Assembly: GCF_030408575.1 (NCBI RefSeq)
Contig: NZ_CP047047.1
Span: 868,001-932,000 of the forward strand
From: Corynebacterium auris
Lineage (GTDB): Bacteria; Actinomycetota; Actinomycetes; Mycobacteriales; Mycobacteriaceae
Direction: 5' to 3'
DNA length: 64,000 nt
A model generated the notes under the pieces. That model did not search any database and had not been told where the DNA came from. It saw only the letters and a program-made list of their open reading frames with translations. Below, piece after piece: positions 25,753 to 35,188 of the stretch. The translations under genes and the position numbers were made by a program. Position 1 is the stretch's first letter. Every line of letters starts with the position of its first letter.

Positions 25753-26475
25753 ATGACCCAGCCCCGGTGGCTTCCCGCGGCGGGCGTGGCCGCTGCCTCG
25801 GTGGCCCTCGCCGTCGGTGTCGGCTTCGCCGCAGACGGCATCGCCTACGTCTCGGCGGCGGACGAGCGGCCGGCTGTGACGGTCGGGGTGGACTCGCGCT
25901 TCCCCGAGCAGCTCGTTCTGGGGGAGATCTACCACCAGATCCTGCTCTCCCAGGGGCGCCAGGCGGACCTTGTCACGCTGACGCCCGCGGACGAGCTCGG
26001 CTGGGGCGAGGTGAGCTTCGCTATCACCTGCACCGGCACGGCGCTGCGCCAGTTCGACCCTTCAGGAGCTGACGAGCTGAGCGCACTACTTGCCGGCGGC
26101 ACATCCGCCGCAGCGGAATCGACCCCCTCGGAGGACACCTACGCGGCCGCGGTGGGGGTGCTGCCGGGCCACCTCATGACGGTCGACCCTTCGCCCGCTG
26201 AAGGCTGCGGCGGCCCGCGCGAGGACGCCCTGCCGGAAAACATCATCCCCGTTTTTCAGAAGATCCTGTTCACGCGCGGGGAGCGGCAGGGCATCAACTC
26301 GGCCACGCGCGCGCTGACCACCAACGATGTCGCCGAGATGTCGGAGGACATCGCCGGTGGCGCCGAGCCGCAAAGGGCCGTGGCGGACTGGCTGCAGGAG
26401 TACATGGGTATCCGCGTGTCCGACCGCCCGGCCGCGGTCACGCAGGACGAGGTGGATCAGCAGCTGCCGGTGTAG
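25753..26475 (+). CDS. Exported ProX-like binding protein, lone and shortened
   Basis: A 240-residue protein with an N-terminal signal or anchor helix (residues 8-30). The mature part opens with VTVGVDSRFPEQLVLGEIYHQIL, which resembles the start of quaternary-amine (ProX/OsmF) binding proteins, where FTEQ and an ILGE-type helix occur. Four cysteines are present, two in the mature middle (CTGT and EGCGG). There is no transport gene beside it and it is shorter than a full binding protein (about 300 residues), so it may be a sensor or a relic. The ribosome site GAAAGGAA precedes the ATG. A strong terminator follows the stop. Confidence 0.72.
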   Translation: MTQPRWLPAAGVAAASVALAVGVGFAADGIAYVSAADERPAVTVGVDSRFPEQLVLGEIYHQILLSQGRQADLVTLTPADELGWGEVSFAITCTGTALRQFDPSGADELSALLAGGTSAAAESTPSEDTYAAAVGVLPGHLMTVDPSPAEGCGGPREDALPENIIPVFQKILFTRGERQGINSATRALTTNDVAEMSEDIAGGAEPQRAVADWLQEYMGIRVSDRPAAVTQDEVDQQLPV

Positions 26476-26520
26476 GTGTCGGTGGGGCGCCGCCTGGGTG
26501 GCGTCGTGAAGCACAAGCCG

Positions 26521-26564
26521 AAAAAGAGGGGGCCGGTCCCGGATGCGGGGCCGGCCCCCTTTTC
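26521..26564. terminator. Bidirectional terminator between the ProX-like gene and odhA
   Basis: The arms AGGGGGCCGG and CCGGCCCCCT are a perfect inverted repeat around a 14-base loop. A-rich bases stand to the left and TTTT to the right, so it can end transcription from both converging genes. Confidence 0.85.
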
Positions 26565-26578
26565 GATGGGGGGTGGTG

Positions 26579-29500
26579 CTACTTGGCGAAGGCCTCGTCA
26601 AGCAGCTGCTTTTCCTCCATCTGGTGGACCTTGGCCACACCCGTCGCGGTGGTGGACTGCGAGCGGCGGGACACGCGGATCATCTCCGGCATGTCCTCGA
26701 CGAAGTTGCGCAGGTGCTCGTTGTAGAACGGCCACGCGCCCTGGTTGGCCGGCTCGTCCTGAACCCAGCGGATCTGCTTCGCGTTCGGGTAGTTGGCAAA
26801 CGCGTCGGAGAGTCGGTTGAAGGGGATCGGGTGGAGCATCTCCACGCGGATGATGGCGACATCGTCGCGCTCGTCCTTCTGGCGGCGCTTATCCAGCTCC
26901 CAGTAGATCTTGCCGGAGCACAGCAGAATCGTCTCCACCTTGGAGTGATCCGCGCCGGAGATCTTCTTGTTGCCGCGCTCGACGAAGTTCGGGTCGTCGA
27001 TGACGGACTGGAAGCGGTTGACCTCGATGAAGTCCGCCGGCTGGGAGGTGGCCGCTTTGTTGCGCAGCATCGACTTCGGGGTGAAGACGATGAGCGGGCG
27101 CTTCATCTCGCCGAGAGCCTGGCGGCGCAGGAGGTGGAAGTGGTTGGCCGGGGTGGACGGCTGCGCGATGGTCATGGAACCTTCCGCGACGAGCTGCAGG
27201 AAGCGCTCGATGCGGGCGGAGGAGTGGTCCGGACCCTGGCCCTCGTAGCCGTGCGGCAGGAGGGCGATGAGGGAGGACAGCTCGCCCCACTTGGTCTCGC
27301 CGGAGGAGACGTACTCGTCGATGATCGTCTGGGCGCCGTTGGCGAAGTCGCCGAACTGGGCCTCCCAGGCGACGACGGCGTCGCGGTTGCCCACCGTGTA
27401 GCCGTACTCGAAGCCCATGCCGGCGAACTCGGTGAGGGCCGAGTTGTAGACGGCAAAGCGACCGGAGTTGCCCGCCTCGACCGCATTGGCGTCGAGCGGG
27501 TTGTAGGATTCGCCGGTCTCCGGGTCGTAGAGGACGGCGTGGCGCTGCGTGAACGTGCCGCGCTGGGAGTCCTCGCCGGCGAGGCGGACGAACTTGCCCT
27601 CCTCTGCCAGGGAGCCGAAGGCGAGCAGCTCGCCCCAGCCCCAGTCGATATCGCCGTCCTCGAAGGAGGAACCGCGCTTCTTCAGCACGGAGTTCAGTCG
27701 CTTGTTGGGGGTGAACTCCTCCGGCAGGTTGCGGTAGGCGTCGGCCAGGCGGCGGAAAGTCTCCTCCGTGATGTTGGTGTCCAGGCCGCGGGTGAGCTTC
27801 TGAGCCTCGGTGATGCCGGTCTGCTCGCTGGGCTTGCCCTCGTTCGCCTTGACGTCGGAGAAGACGGAGTCGAGCTGTTCGTGGAAGTCGCGCGCGGCGA
27901 TCTCAGCCTCTTCCTTGGTCAGGTCGCCGCGGCCGATGAGGTCGTTGGTGTAGCGGGTGCGCACCGAGGGGTGGGATTGGATCTGCTCGTACATGCGCGG
28001 CTGGGTCACCGTCGGGTCATCGGCCTCGTTGTGGCCGCGCAGGCGGTAGCAAATGAGATCGATGAAAACGTCCTTGCCGAACTCGCGACGATACTCCGCG
28101 GCGAGCTGGGCGACCCAGGCCGCGGCCTCCGGGTCGTCGCCGTTGACGTGGAAGACGGGGCAGTCGAAGCCCTTGGCCAGGTCGGTGGCGTAGTAGGTGG
28201 AGCGGCCGGAGTCCGGGGTCGTGGTGAAGCCGATCTGGTTGTTCACCACGATGTGGACGGTGCCGCCGACGGAGTAGCCCTGCAGGTTGGAGATGTTGAG
28301 CGTCTCCTGGACGACGCCTAGGCCGGTGAAGGAGGCGTCGCCGTGGAGCATCAGCGGCATCACGGGGTGGTCGGTGCGGCCCTCGGTGTGCCTGAGGTGG
28401 TCATCCTTGGCGCGCGCAATGCCCACCAGCACCGGGTCGACGGCCTCGAGGTGCGAGGGGTTAGCGGCGAGGGAGACCTTGATCTCGCCGTCGCCGAACA
28501 TCTGGATGTGCTCGCCCTGGAATCCGAGGTGGTACTTCACGTCCCCCGAGCCGCCCTGCTGGGCGGACTGCATGTTGCCCTCGAACTCGTTGAAGATGGT
28601 CGCAACCGGCTTGCCCACGATGTTGAACAGCACGTTGAGGCGGCCGCGGTGCGGCATGCCGATGACGACCTCGTCGAGGCCCTGGCCCGCGGCGGTGTCG
28701 ATGACAGCGTCCATGAGCGGGATGAGGGTCTCGGCGCCCTCGAGGGAGAAGCGCTTCTGGCCGAGGTACTTCGTCTGCAGGAAGTTCTCGAAGGCCTCGG
28801 CGGCGTTGAGCTTCTGCAGGATGTACTTCTGCTCCGCGTTGGTCGGCTTGGGCATGCCGGCCTCCATGCGGTCGCGCAGCCATTCGCGCTCGTCGCGGTC
28901 GAGGATGTGCGTGTACTCGGCGCCGACGTGCAGGGTGTAGGCGGAGCGCAGGCGGGAGACAACCTCGCGCAGGGTCATGGTCTCCTTGCCGCCGAAGCCG
29001 CCGACGTGGAAGGTGCGGTCCAAGTCCCAGATGGTCAGGCCGTGGGTCTCCATGAGCAGGTCACGGGAGTCAGGCTTGGGCAGGCCGGGCTGCTGCCAGC
29101 GCAGCGGGTTGGTGTCGGCGACGAGGTGGCCGCGGGAGCGGTAGGCCTCGATGAGCTGCATGACGCGGGTGTCCTTGTTGATTCCCGTGTTGGGCAGATC
29201 CTGGGCCCAGCGCAGCGGGGAGAAGGGGATCTCCAGGGAGGCGAAGATTTCGTCCCAGAAGGTGTCGTCGATGAGCAGCTGCGAGATGTCGCGGAGGAAC
29301 TCGCCGGACTCCGCGCCCTGAATAACGCGGTGGTCGTAGGTGGATGTCACGGTGACGAGCTTGCCCACGCCCAGCTCGGCCAGCCGGTCCTCGGAGGCTC
29401 CTGCGAACTCGGCGGGGTAATCCATCGCGCCGACGCCGACGATCGTGCCCTGCCCGGTGGTCAGGCGGGGGATGGAGTGCCGGGTGCCAATGCCACCGGG

Positions 29501-30337
29501 GTTGGTCAGCTGGATGGTCACCCCCTGGAAGTCTTCGATGGTGAGCTTGCCCACGCGGGCGCGGTTGACGATGTCCTCGTAGGCGTCGACGAACTCGTTG
29601 AAGGAGAGGGTCTCGCAGCCCTTGATCGCGGCGACGACAAGCGAGCGCGATCCGTCCTTCTGGGGCAGGTCGATGGCAAGCCCGAGGTTGACGTGCTCGG
29701 GCTGCACGGCGAAGGACTTCTTGCCCTCCTCCCGGTAGCTCTTGTTCATGTCCGGGTGCAGCTTCGTCGATTGGACGATGGCGTAGCCGAGGATATGGGT
29801 GAAGGAGATCTTGCCGCCGCGGGTGCGCTTGAGGTGGTCGTTGATGAGCGCCCTGTTTTCAAACATGAGCTTGACCGGCATCTCGCGCACCGTGGTAGCG
29901 GTGGGGATGCTCAGCGACTCGTTCATGTTCTTCGCGATCGCCCGCAGGGCGCCCTTGAGCTGGGTCTCGCCCGGCTCGACGGTGGCCGAGGCGGCCTTTT
30001 CCATGGGGGAGACCTTGGGCTTGGGCAGGGTGGGGGCACCATTCTTCTCCGCCTTCTTGGCGGCCTGGTCCACCTTGGTTTCGCGCCCGTCCTGGCTGGG
30101 GGCGGCGGTGGTGGAGGCGACGTGGGCGTCGGTCTTGGCCTTGGTGGCGGAGTCGGTGGACGTGCCGCGCTCGCCAGCGGGGGTGATCGTTGCGGTGCCC
30201 TTGGCGGAGGCGGGCGAGCCCTCCTTGTCGAAGAGGTCACGCCACTCCTTGTCCACGGAGCGGGGGTCCTCCTTGTACTGCTGGAACATCTCGTCTACCA
30301 GCCAGTCGTTCTGGCCGAAAGTGTTGTCGCTGCTCAC
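26579..30337 (-). CDS. odhA: 2-oxoglutarate dehydrogenase E1 fused to an E2 succinyltransferase domain
   Basis: A 1252-residue protein (kgd in mycobacteria). The N-terminus NTFGQNDWLVDEMFQQY is the E1 docking helix, then a Lys/Ala/Thr-rich linker. Residues about 140-370 are the E2 acyltransferase core, with DHRVIQGAESG and no lipoyl domain. From about 420 onward it is the thiamine-diphosphate E1, with GMPHRGRLNVL, HGDASFTGLG and RLRGHNEADDP. It makes succinyl-CoA in the TCA cycle, in a hybrid complex with pyruvate dehydrogenase components, and is inhibited by the FHA protein OdhI in C. glutamicum. I chose GTG 30337, which matches the family N-terminus; a longer frame lacks support. Confidence 0.95.
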   Translation of the reverse strand: MSSDNTFGQNDWLVDEMFQQYKEDPRSVDKEWRDLFDKEGSPASAKGTATITPAGERGTSTDSATKAKTDAHVASTTAAPSQDGRETKVDQAAKKAEKNGAPTLPKPKVSPMEKAASATVEPGETQLKGALRAIAKNMNESLSIPTATTVREMPVKLMFENRALINDHLKRTRGGKISFTHILGYAIVQSTKLHPDMNKSYREEGKKSFAVQPEHVNLGLAIDLPQKDGSRSLVVAAIKGCETLSFNEFVDAYEDIVNRARVGKLTIEDFQGVTIQLTNPGGIGTRHSIPRLTTGQGTIVGVGAMDYPAEFAGASEDRLAELGVGKLVTVTSTYDHRVIQGAESGEFLRDISQLLIDDTFWDEIFASLEIPFSPLRWAQDLPNTGINKDTRVMQLIEAYRSRGHLVADTNPLRWQQPGLPKPDSRDLLMETHGLTIWDLDRTFHVGGFGGKETMTLREVVSRLRSAYTLHVGAEYTHILDRDEREWLRDRMEAGMPKPTNAEQKYILQKLNAAEAFENFLQTKYLGQKRFSLEGAETLIPLMDAVIDTAAGQGLDEVVIGMPHRGRLNVLFNIVGKPVATIFNEFEGNMQSAQQGGSGDVKYHLGFQGEHIQMFGDGEIKVSLAANPSHLEAVDPVLVGIARAKDDHLRHTEGRTDHPVMPLMLHGDASFTGLGVVQETLNISNLQGYSVGGTVHIVVNNQIGFTTTPDSGRSTYYATDLAKGFDCPVFHVNGDDPEAAAWVAQLAAEYRREFGKDVFIDLICYRLRGHNEADDPTVTQPRMYEQIQSHPSVRTRYTNDLIGRGDLTKEEAEIAARDFHEQLDSVFSDVKANEGKPSEQTGITEAQKLTRGLDTNITEETFRRLADAYRNLPEEFTPNKRLNSVLKKRGSSFEDGDIDWGWGELLAFGSLAEEGKFVRLAGEDSQRGTFTQRHAVLYDPETGESYNPLDANAVEAGNSGRFAVYNSALTEFAGMGFEYGYTVGNRDAVVAWEAQFGDFANGAQTIIDEYVSSGETKWGELSSLIALLPHGYEGQGPDHSSARIERFLQLVAEGSMTIAQPSTPANHFHLLRRQALGEMKRPLIVFTPKSMLRNKAATSQPADFIEVNRFQSVIDDPNFVERGNKKISGADHSKVETILLCSGKIYWELDKRRQKDERDDVAIIRVEMLHPIPFNRLSDAFANYPNAKQIRWVQDEPANQGAWPFYNEHLRNFVEDMPEMIRVSRRSQSTTATGVAKVHQMEEKQLLDEAFAK

Positions 30338-30461
30338 GGCAGGTGCTCGCCTCTCTTCTCGGGTGGGGTAAAGCGGTAACTTAATTGACTCTAATTGTGG
30401 CCCGCGAACGAGCGCTAACTCGCTCCCGGTTTTCGTGCGGTGTGCGCAAGACCCACCCCCA

Positions 30462-33400
30462 TTAGCGGTTGACGGACCACGCCCGGGCGTACGCGCCACC
30501 CCGCTCGAGGAGGGTCTCGTGGGAACCGTCCTCTATGATACGTCCTTCGGCAACCACGAGGATACGATCGGCCCGCGCGGCTGTCGCGAGGCGGTGCGCA
30601 ACCACGACCGCGGTGCGCCCGGCCGTGGCGTGATCGGTGGCGTCGAGGACGGCTTTTTCCGTGGCCGGATCGAGGGTGGCGGTCGCCTCGTCGAGCAACA
30701 TGAGATCGGGCTCGAGCATTTCCGCGCGGGCGAGCGCGATGATCTGCCTCTGCCCGGAGCTCAAACCCCGGCCCCTCTCCCCGACGGGGTGGTTGAACCC
30801 GCCGGGGATCCCAGCGATGGCGCCCAGCGCGCCGATGCGCCGCACAGCCGCCTCGACTTCTTCGTCCGTTGCGTCGTCGACGCCGTAGGCGATGTTATCC
30901 GCCACGGTGCCGGGGAAGAGGTAGGTCTCCTGGGGGACTTGGGCCACGGCGCGGCGCCATTCGCGGAGCGGGAAGTCGGAGATGTCGCGCCCGGCCGCGC
31001 GCACGGTGCCCGAGAGGGGGTCGTAAAAGCGGGCAAGAAGCTTGACGGCGGTCGACTTGCCCGCTCCGGTCGGACCAACGAGCGCCACCGTGTCGCCGGC
31101 GTGCAGGGTGAGGTCGACCGCGCTGAGCACGGGCTGGGCTGGGTCGTAGCCGAAGGTGACATCGTCGAGAGCGAGGTCCGCGGCCGCGGCGCGGTCGGCG
31201 CCGGGAAGCCTACCGCTATCCGGGACGGTCGTGCGGGTCTCGAGCAGCTCGGTGATGCGCCCGAAGGAGATCGTCGCCTGCTGCCACGAGTCGAAGATCT
31301 GGCCGAGCTGTTGAATGGGGCCGTAGAGCTGGCCCAGGTACATGGTGAAGGCGACGAGGACGCCGACGGACAGCTCGCCGCCGGCTACCCTGCCGCCGCC
31401 GACGGCGATGACTATCGCCGTCATGACCTGCGCGATGGCCTGCATGCCGGGGAAGTAGGTGGCCAAAAGAGCCGTCGAGCGCATGCGGTAGCGCCGGTAG
31501 GTGTCGGAGGCGGTGTCGAAACCGGCCTGGGCGGCGTCCTCCCCGAGGTGCATCTGGGTGGGGCGAATCCCGCCAATCAGCTCCGCGAACTGCCCGTTGA
31601 CGGCGGAGATCTGGGCACGCGAGGCGGCGTACCAGCGCTTCGACAGAATGCGGAAGACGACGGTCGCGGCGACGATGACGGGGACCGCGGCGAGGGCCAC
31701 GAGCGTCAGCTCCGGGTCGGTGGCGACGAGCATGAGGCACACGCCGACGAGAGTGGCTACCGAGACTATGGCCTGCGCCAGTCCCGTCTGTAAAAAGCTG
31801 GACAGGGTATCGATGTCCGTGGTCATCCGGGTCATGATCCGCCCCGACAGGTGGCGCTCGAAGTAGGACAAAGCAAGCCTCTGCAGGTGCGCATAGCTGC
31901 GCAGACGCAGCCCGTAGAGCAAGCGCTCGCCCGAGCGTGCGCTCAGGACGGTCATGACGGCCTCGCTCGCCCACGCGGCAGCCACGACTGCCAGCGCGAG
32001 CGCGCCCACGCGCCACAGGACAGCCGGCTCACCCTGCTCGATGCCGAGGTCGATGCTGGCGCGCACGAGGGTGGGAAAGGCGAGGTCCGCCAGCACTCCG
32101 ACGATGAGTAGGGCGGCCGTCGCGGTGATTAGCCATTTCACGTCCCCGAAGAGTTCGGAGATCCGGAAGGGGCGCTGCGCGGCGGTGAGGCGGGCGGCGT
32201 CGACGCGCGGCTCTTCCGTTGCGGCGGGGAGTCTTTCTACCCGCTGGCGCAGCTGCGGGGTGGCGGTGATGGCGCCGCCGCGGCCCGTCCCGGGGCCGGA
32301 GACGAGCACGTGCTCGCCACTCGGGGCCTCCACGGGCGGCCAGAGCTCGTCGTGCGACGGCTCGGCGGCGGGTGCGGGGTGCCCCGCCGGGTCCATGAGC
32401 GCGCGGTATTCGGCGCTGGCTGTGGCTTCGTCGCGGGGCGCATCGAGGATGACGCGGCCGGCTTCGGCAACAACGACGCGGTCGGCGTGGTCGACGGTGG
32501 ACTGCCGGTGCGCCACCGCGAGCACGGCGACGCCGCCGAGGCTCTCGCGCAGGTTCGCTAGGATCGTGGCCTCGTTCTCGGCGTCGATGGCGCTGGTTGC
32601 GTCGTCGAGCACGAGCACGCTCGGCCGCGACAGCAGCGCGCGGGCGAGCGCGACGCGCTGGCGCTGCCCGCCCGACAGCGTCATGCCCCGCTCGCCGACG
32701 ACGGTGTCGTAGCCGTCGGGGAGGCGTTCGATGAACTCGTCAGCGCGGGCCAGGCGGGCCGCCTCGTGCACCTGCGCGTCGGTGGCGGCGCCGTCGGGCG
32801 CGCCCAGTGCGATGTTGTCGCGCACCGAGGAGGAAAACAGGAAGGCCTCGTCGAAGACGCAGGTGACCTTCCCGCGGATGTCTCTTGTCGGCAGGGCGGA
32901 GTAATCGGTGGGGTTGGCGTGGGCGTCGAGAAGCGAGATGCTGCCCCCGTCGGGCTCGTAGAAGCCTCCGGCGAGCTGCACCGCCATGGATTTCCCGGCA
33001 CCCGCCGGGCCGACGAGGGCGACGAACTCGCCCGGGTGGACCTCAAGAGAGAAGCCGTCGAGCACGCGGTGGCCGCCAGTGTCGAAGGTGACGGCGTCGA
33101 AGCGGAGCCCAACCTCGCCGTGTGGGGCGGGCGCGGGGGAGAGAGGCTCGGCGCGACCGGGGCGCAGGGCGAGCACCTCGCCGAGGCGGTCGACGGAGCT
33201 CAGTCCCATCTGGAGGCGCACGTACTGGTTCGTGAGCATGCTCATCAGCCCCGTCATGGAGACGAGGTAGGTGGTGAACGCGACGAACCCGCCGAGGGAG
33301 ATCGCCCCGGACATCGCGGTCAGCCCGCCGGCGACGATGGTGATGACCAGCGCGATTTTCGGCAGCTGGGTCAGTACCGGCTGGAAGCGCGCCGTGAGCT

Positions 33401-34028
33401 TCGCCGTGCGCATCTTCGTGGCGTAGAGATGCCGGCTGAGCCGATCGAGCTCGTCGATGGCGCGTTCCTCGCGGCCGAACGCCTTGACCACGCGCACCCC
33501 CGAGACGGTGTGCTCGACGTGCTCGGCGAGATCCGCCGCAGACTGCTGGTTGACCCAGGTCGCGGCGTAGAGTGCCGTGCGCGAGCGGTTCGCCTCCCAG
33601 AGAATCAGCGGCAGCAGGGCAAGCGCGAGCAGGCTCAAGCCCGCGTCCATCGCGAACATCACGGCGAGGGTGAAGCCAAGCTGGGCTGCGCGGGTGACAA
33701 AAAGGGGCAGAGTGGCCAGCACCATATGGAACTGGTTGAGGTCCGTAATCGAGCGAGACACGACCTGACCCGTGACGATGTCGTCCTGGCCCGGGCCGTC
33801 GAGCCGCTGCAGCGTGCGCAGGATGCCGACGCGGACGCGGTGCTGGCTGCGGGTGGCCAAAAGCCCCGCCGAGTAGCGCCGCAACCAGTTCAGGGCGTAA
33901 GTGGCTACAGCGATACCCACCATGGCCCACGCGATTTCAGAGACGGAGCCGGGGGCATTGCCGGCGGCAACGTCGACCGCGCGCCCGGTCAGCGATGGCA
34001 GCGCGACCTGGGCCACGGCTGCGATCAC
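30462..34028 (-). CDS. Single-chain ABC exporter, two half-transporters fused
   Basis: An 1188-residue protein with two copies of the exporter unit (membrane domain plus ATPase). The first ATPase has LVGPAGAGKS, ERGMTLSGGQRQR and VLVLDDATSAID. The second has LVGPTGAGKSTAV, ERGRGLSSGQRQ and LMLLDEATATLD. Both sites look complete, apart from Asp in place of Glu after the first Walker B. M. tuberculosis has two separate genes of this type (Rv1272c, Rv1273c). Substrates of such pumps are lipids or drugs and cannot be predicted here. GTG 34028 is the only standard start, but it falls inside the first membrane helix; see findings. Confidence 0.88.
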   Translation of the reverse strand: MIAAVAQVALPSLTGRAVDVAAGNAPGSVSEIAWAMVGIAVATYALNWLRRYSAGLLATRSQHRVRVGILRTLQRLDGPGQDDIVTGQVVSRSITDLNQFHMVLATLPLFVTRAAQLGFTLAVMFAMDAGLSLLALALLPLILWEANRSRTALYAATWVNQQSAADLAEHVEHTVSGVRVVKAFGREERAIDELDRLSRHLYATKMRTAKLTARFQPVLTQLPKIALVITIVAGGLTAMSGAISLGGFVAFTTYLVSMTGLMSMLTNQYVRLQMGLSSVDRLGEVLALRPGRAEPLSPAPAPHGEVGLRFDAVTFDTGGHRVLDGFSLEVHPGEFVALVGPAGAGKSMAVQLAGGFYEPDGGSISLLDAHANPTDYSALPTRDIRGKVTCVFDEAFLFSSSVRDNIALGAPDGAATDAQVHEAARLARADEFIERLPDGYDTVVGERGMTLSGGQRQRVALARALLSRPSVLVLDDATSAIDAENEATILANLRESLGGVAVLAVAHRQSTVDHADRVVVAEAGRVILDAPRDEATASAEYRALMDPAGHPAPAAEPSHDELWPPVEAPSGEHVLVSGPGTGRGGAITATPQLRQRVERLPAATEEPRVDAARLTAAQRPFRISELFGDVKWLITATAALLIVGVLADLAFPTLVRASIDLGIEQGEPAVLWRVGALALAVVAAAWASEAVMTVLSARSGERLLYGLRLRSYAHLQRLALSYFERHLSGRIMTRMTTDIDTLSSFLQTGLAQAIVSVATLVGVCLMLVATDPELTLVALAAVPVIVAATVVFRILSKRWYAASRAQISAVNGQFAELIGGIRPTQMHLGEDAAQAGFDTASDTYRRYRMRSTALLATYFPGMQAIAQVMTAIVIAVGGGRVAGGELSVGVLVAFTMYLGQLYGPIQQLGQIFDSWQQATISFGRITELLETRTTVPDSGRLPGADRAAAADLALDDVTFGYDPAQPVLSAVDLTLHAGDTVALVGPTGAGKSTAVKLLARFYDPLSGTVRAAGRDISDFPLREWRRAVAQVPQETYLFPGTVADNIAYGVDDATDEEVEAAVRRIGALGAIAGIPGGFNHPVGERGRGLSSGQRQIIALARAEMLEPDLMLLDEATATLDPATEKAVLDATDHATAGRTAVVVAHRLATAARADRILVVAEGRIIEDGSHETLLERGGAYARAWSVNR

Positions 34029-34107
34029 GGCCGTGAAGAATGCGAGCGCGGCGGGGGTGCGGTTGGCGCCGAACGCCTCAGCAAGCAGCGCACGCCGGGG
34101 GCTGGGT

Positions 34108-35043
34108 TTAGCGTCGACGGCGCATCAGTCCTTTGCGGGGGGCGGCATCGCCCTGGTCGGCGGCCATGCGGCCAGCGGCTGTGTGCCCCGTCGCGGTGCG
34201 CACGAAGCGGAGGAACCTGCGCGGACCCTCATCCTCCCCGTCCGCGGGCTGCTCGCCCTCGGCCGGGGCGGTGGGCAGGGCAGCGAGGAATCGTTCGGGC
34301 AGCGGGCCCAGGCTGGAGAAGACCGTGCCGATGATCCGCGCCGCCAGTTTTCGGTTCGCGGCAACACCGACGACGGCGCCGATGCCCAACGGGAGGATCT
34401 TGCCCAGCCAGGCCCGGCTGACCCTCTTCTGGAGCGACTTCAACGCAACGCGGGTGAGAATGCTGTTCATTTCCGCCAGCCGCGGGACCGAAAAGCGCGA
34501 CAAGGCGGCCGCCGGGGTGGAGCGCGCGTCCTCGCCGAGCAGGGCGTCAACGACGGCAAGGCCCTTTGCGCCGGTCAGCGCCACGAGGACAATTGCCCGC
34601 CGGCGCTGCGGGTCGGAGATATCCACGCCGCGCAGGTGGGCGCTTGCGACCGTGTAGAACACGGCGATGTCGAGGAAGAGGACGGATTCGCCGGCCACTG
34701 TCACGCCCCCGACGATGAACCCGATGCCCGGCACGGCCGCGGCGGCCCCGACTCCGGCTCCCGTGCCAGTTACGGCATTGCGGAAGTGCTTGTCCAGGAT
34801 CTCCTGCACCTTGGCGGGCGTTGCCTCGGGGTGACGCCGGCGCACCCATTCCACGTACGCCCGGATGGGCCCGGACTGCAGGTGCGCCGCCTTATCGACG
34901 GCGGAAATGAGCGTTTCCCCCAGCGCCCCAGCCTCGTCCTCGAGCGCGGCGGGATCCGAGTTGAGGGCGTCGGTGATGACGTGCTGCATCTGCGGATCCT
35001 TCGCCGTGTCTGCGCGTCGGTCGGTGCCTCGCTTGAAAGCCAT
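34108..35043 (-). CDS. Conserved membrane protein of unknown function
   Basis: A 311-residue protein. A charged N-terminus of about 100 residues (with YVEWVRRRHPEATPAKVQ) leads into a Gly/Ala-rich hydrophobic region at about residues 105-155 (VGAAAAVPGIGFIVGG). A second hydrophobic stretch appears near residue 240 (ILPLGIGAVVGVAANR). The C-terminus ends in a run of arginines. AAGGAG lies six bases before ATG 35043. It is upstream of the exporter, whose open frame overlaps its last codons, so the two are probably one operon. I do not recognise the family with confidence; an EcsC-like relation is only a guess. Confidence 0.75.
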   Translation of the reverse strand: MAFKRGTDRRADTAKDPQMQHVITDALNSDPAALEDEAGALGETLISAVDKAAHLQSGPIRAYVEWVRRRHPEATPAKVQEILDKHFRNAVTGTGAGVGAAAAVPGIGFIVGGVTVAGESVLFLDIAVFYTVASAHLRGVDISDPQRRRAIVLVALTGAKGLAVVDALLGEDARSTPAAALSRFSVPRLAEMNSILTRVALKSLQKRVSRAWLGKILPLGIGAVVGVAANRKLAARIIGTVFSSLGPLPERFLAALPTAPAEGEQPADGEDEGPRRFLRFVRTATGHTAAGRMAADQGDAAPRKGLMRRRR

Positions 35044-35175
35044 GCTGTTCTCCTTGTCTTCGGCGCCTGCGGACGGTCCTGGTGGCAGAGCCCGGCCGGG
35101 AGGACGCGTGCCTGAAGTGTGTAGCGCGCGCCGCATGGGTTTGATTCCCGCCGAGACCATATCGTAGCGGCTCGC

Positions 35176-35188
35176 TAATGTGGGTGGC
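35176..35188 (+). promoter_or_regulatory. Leaderless -10 of the carboxylesterase gene
   Basis: TAATGT (35176-35181) is followed by seven bases and ATG 35189. This decides the start against GTG 35180 in the same frame. Confidence 0.55.

Noticed and set aside
25068..25841. N-terminal extension of mrp by 258 codons
   Set aside because: It is antisense to the YflT-like gene; the DUF59 domain begins at the chosen ATG, which has its own -10.
28343..30379. 678-codon plus-strand frame opposite odhA
   Set aside because: Shadow frame: odhA has full E1 and E2 motifs through the same region.
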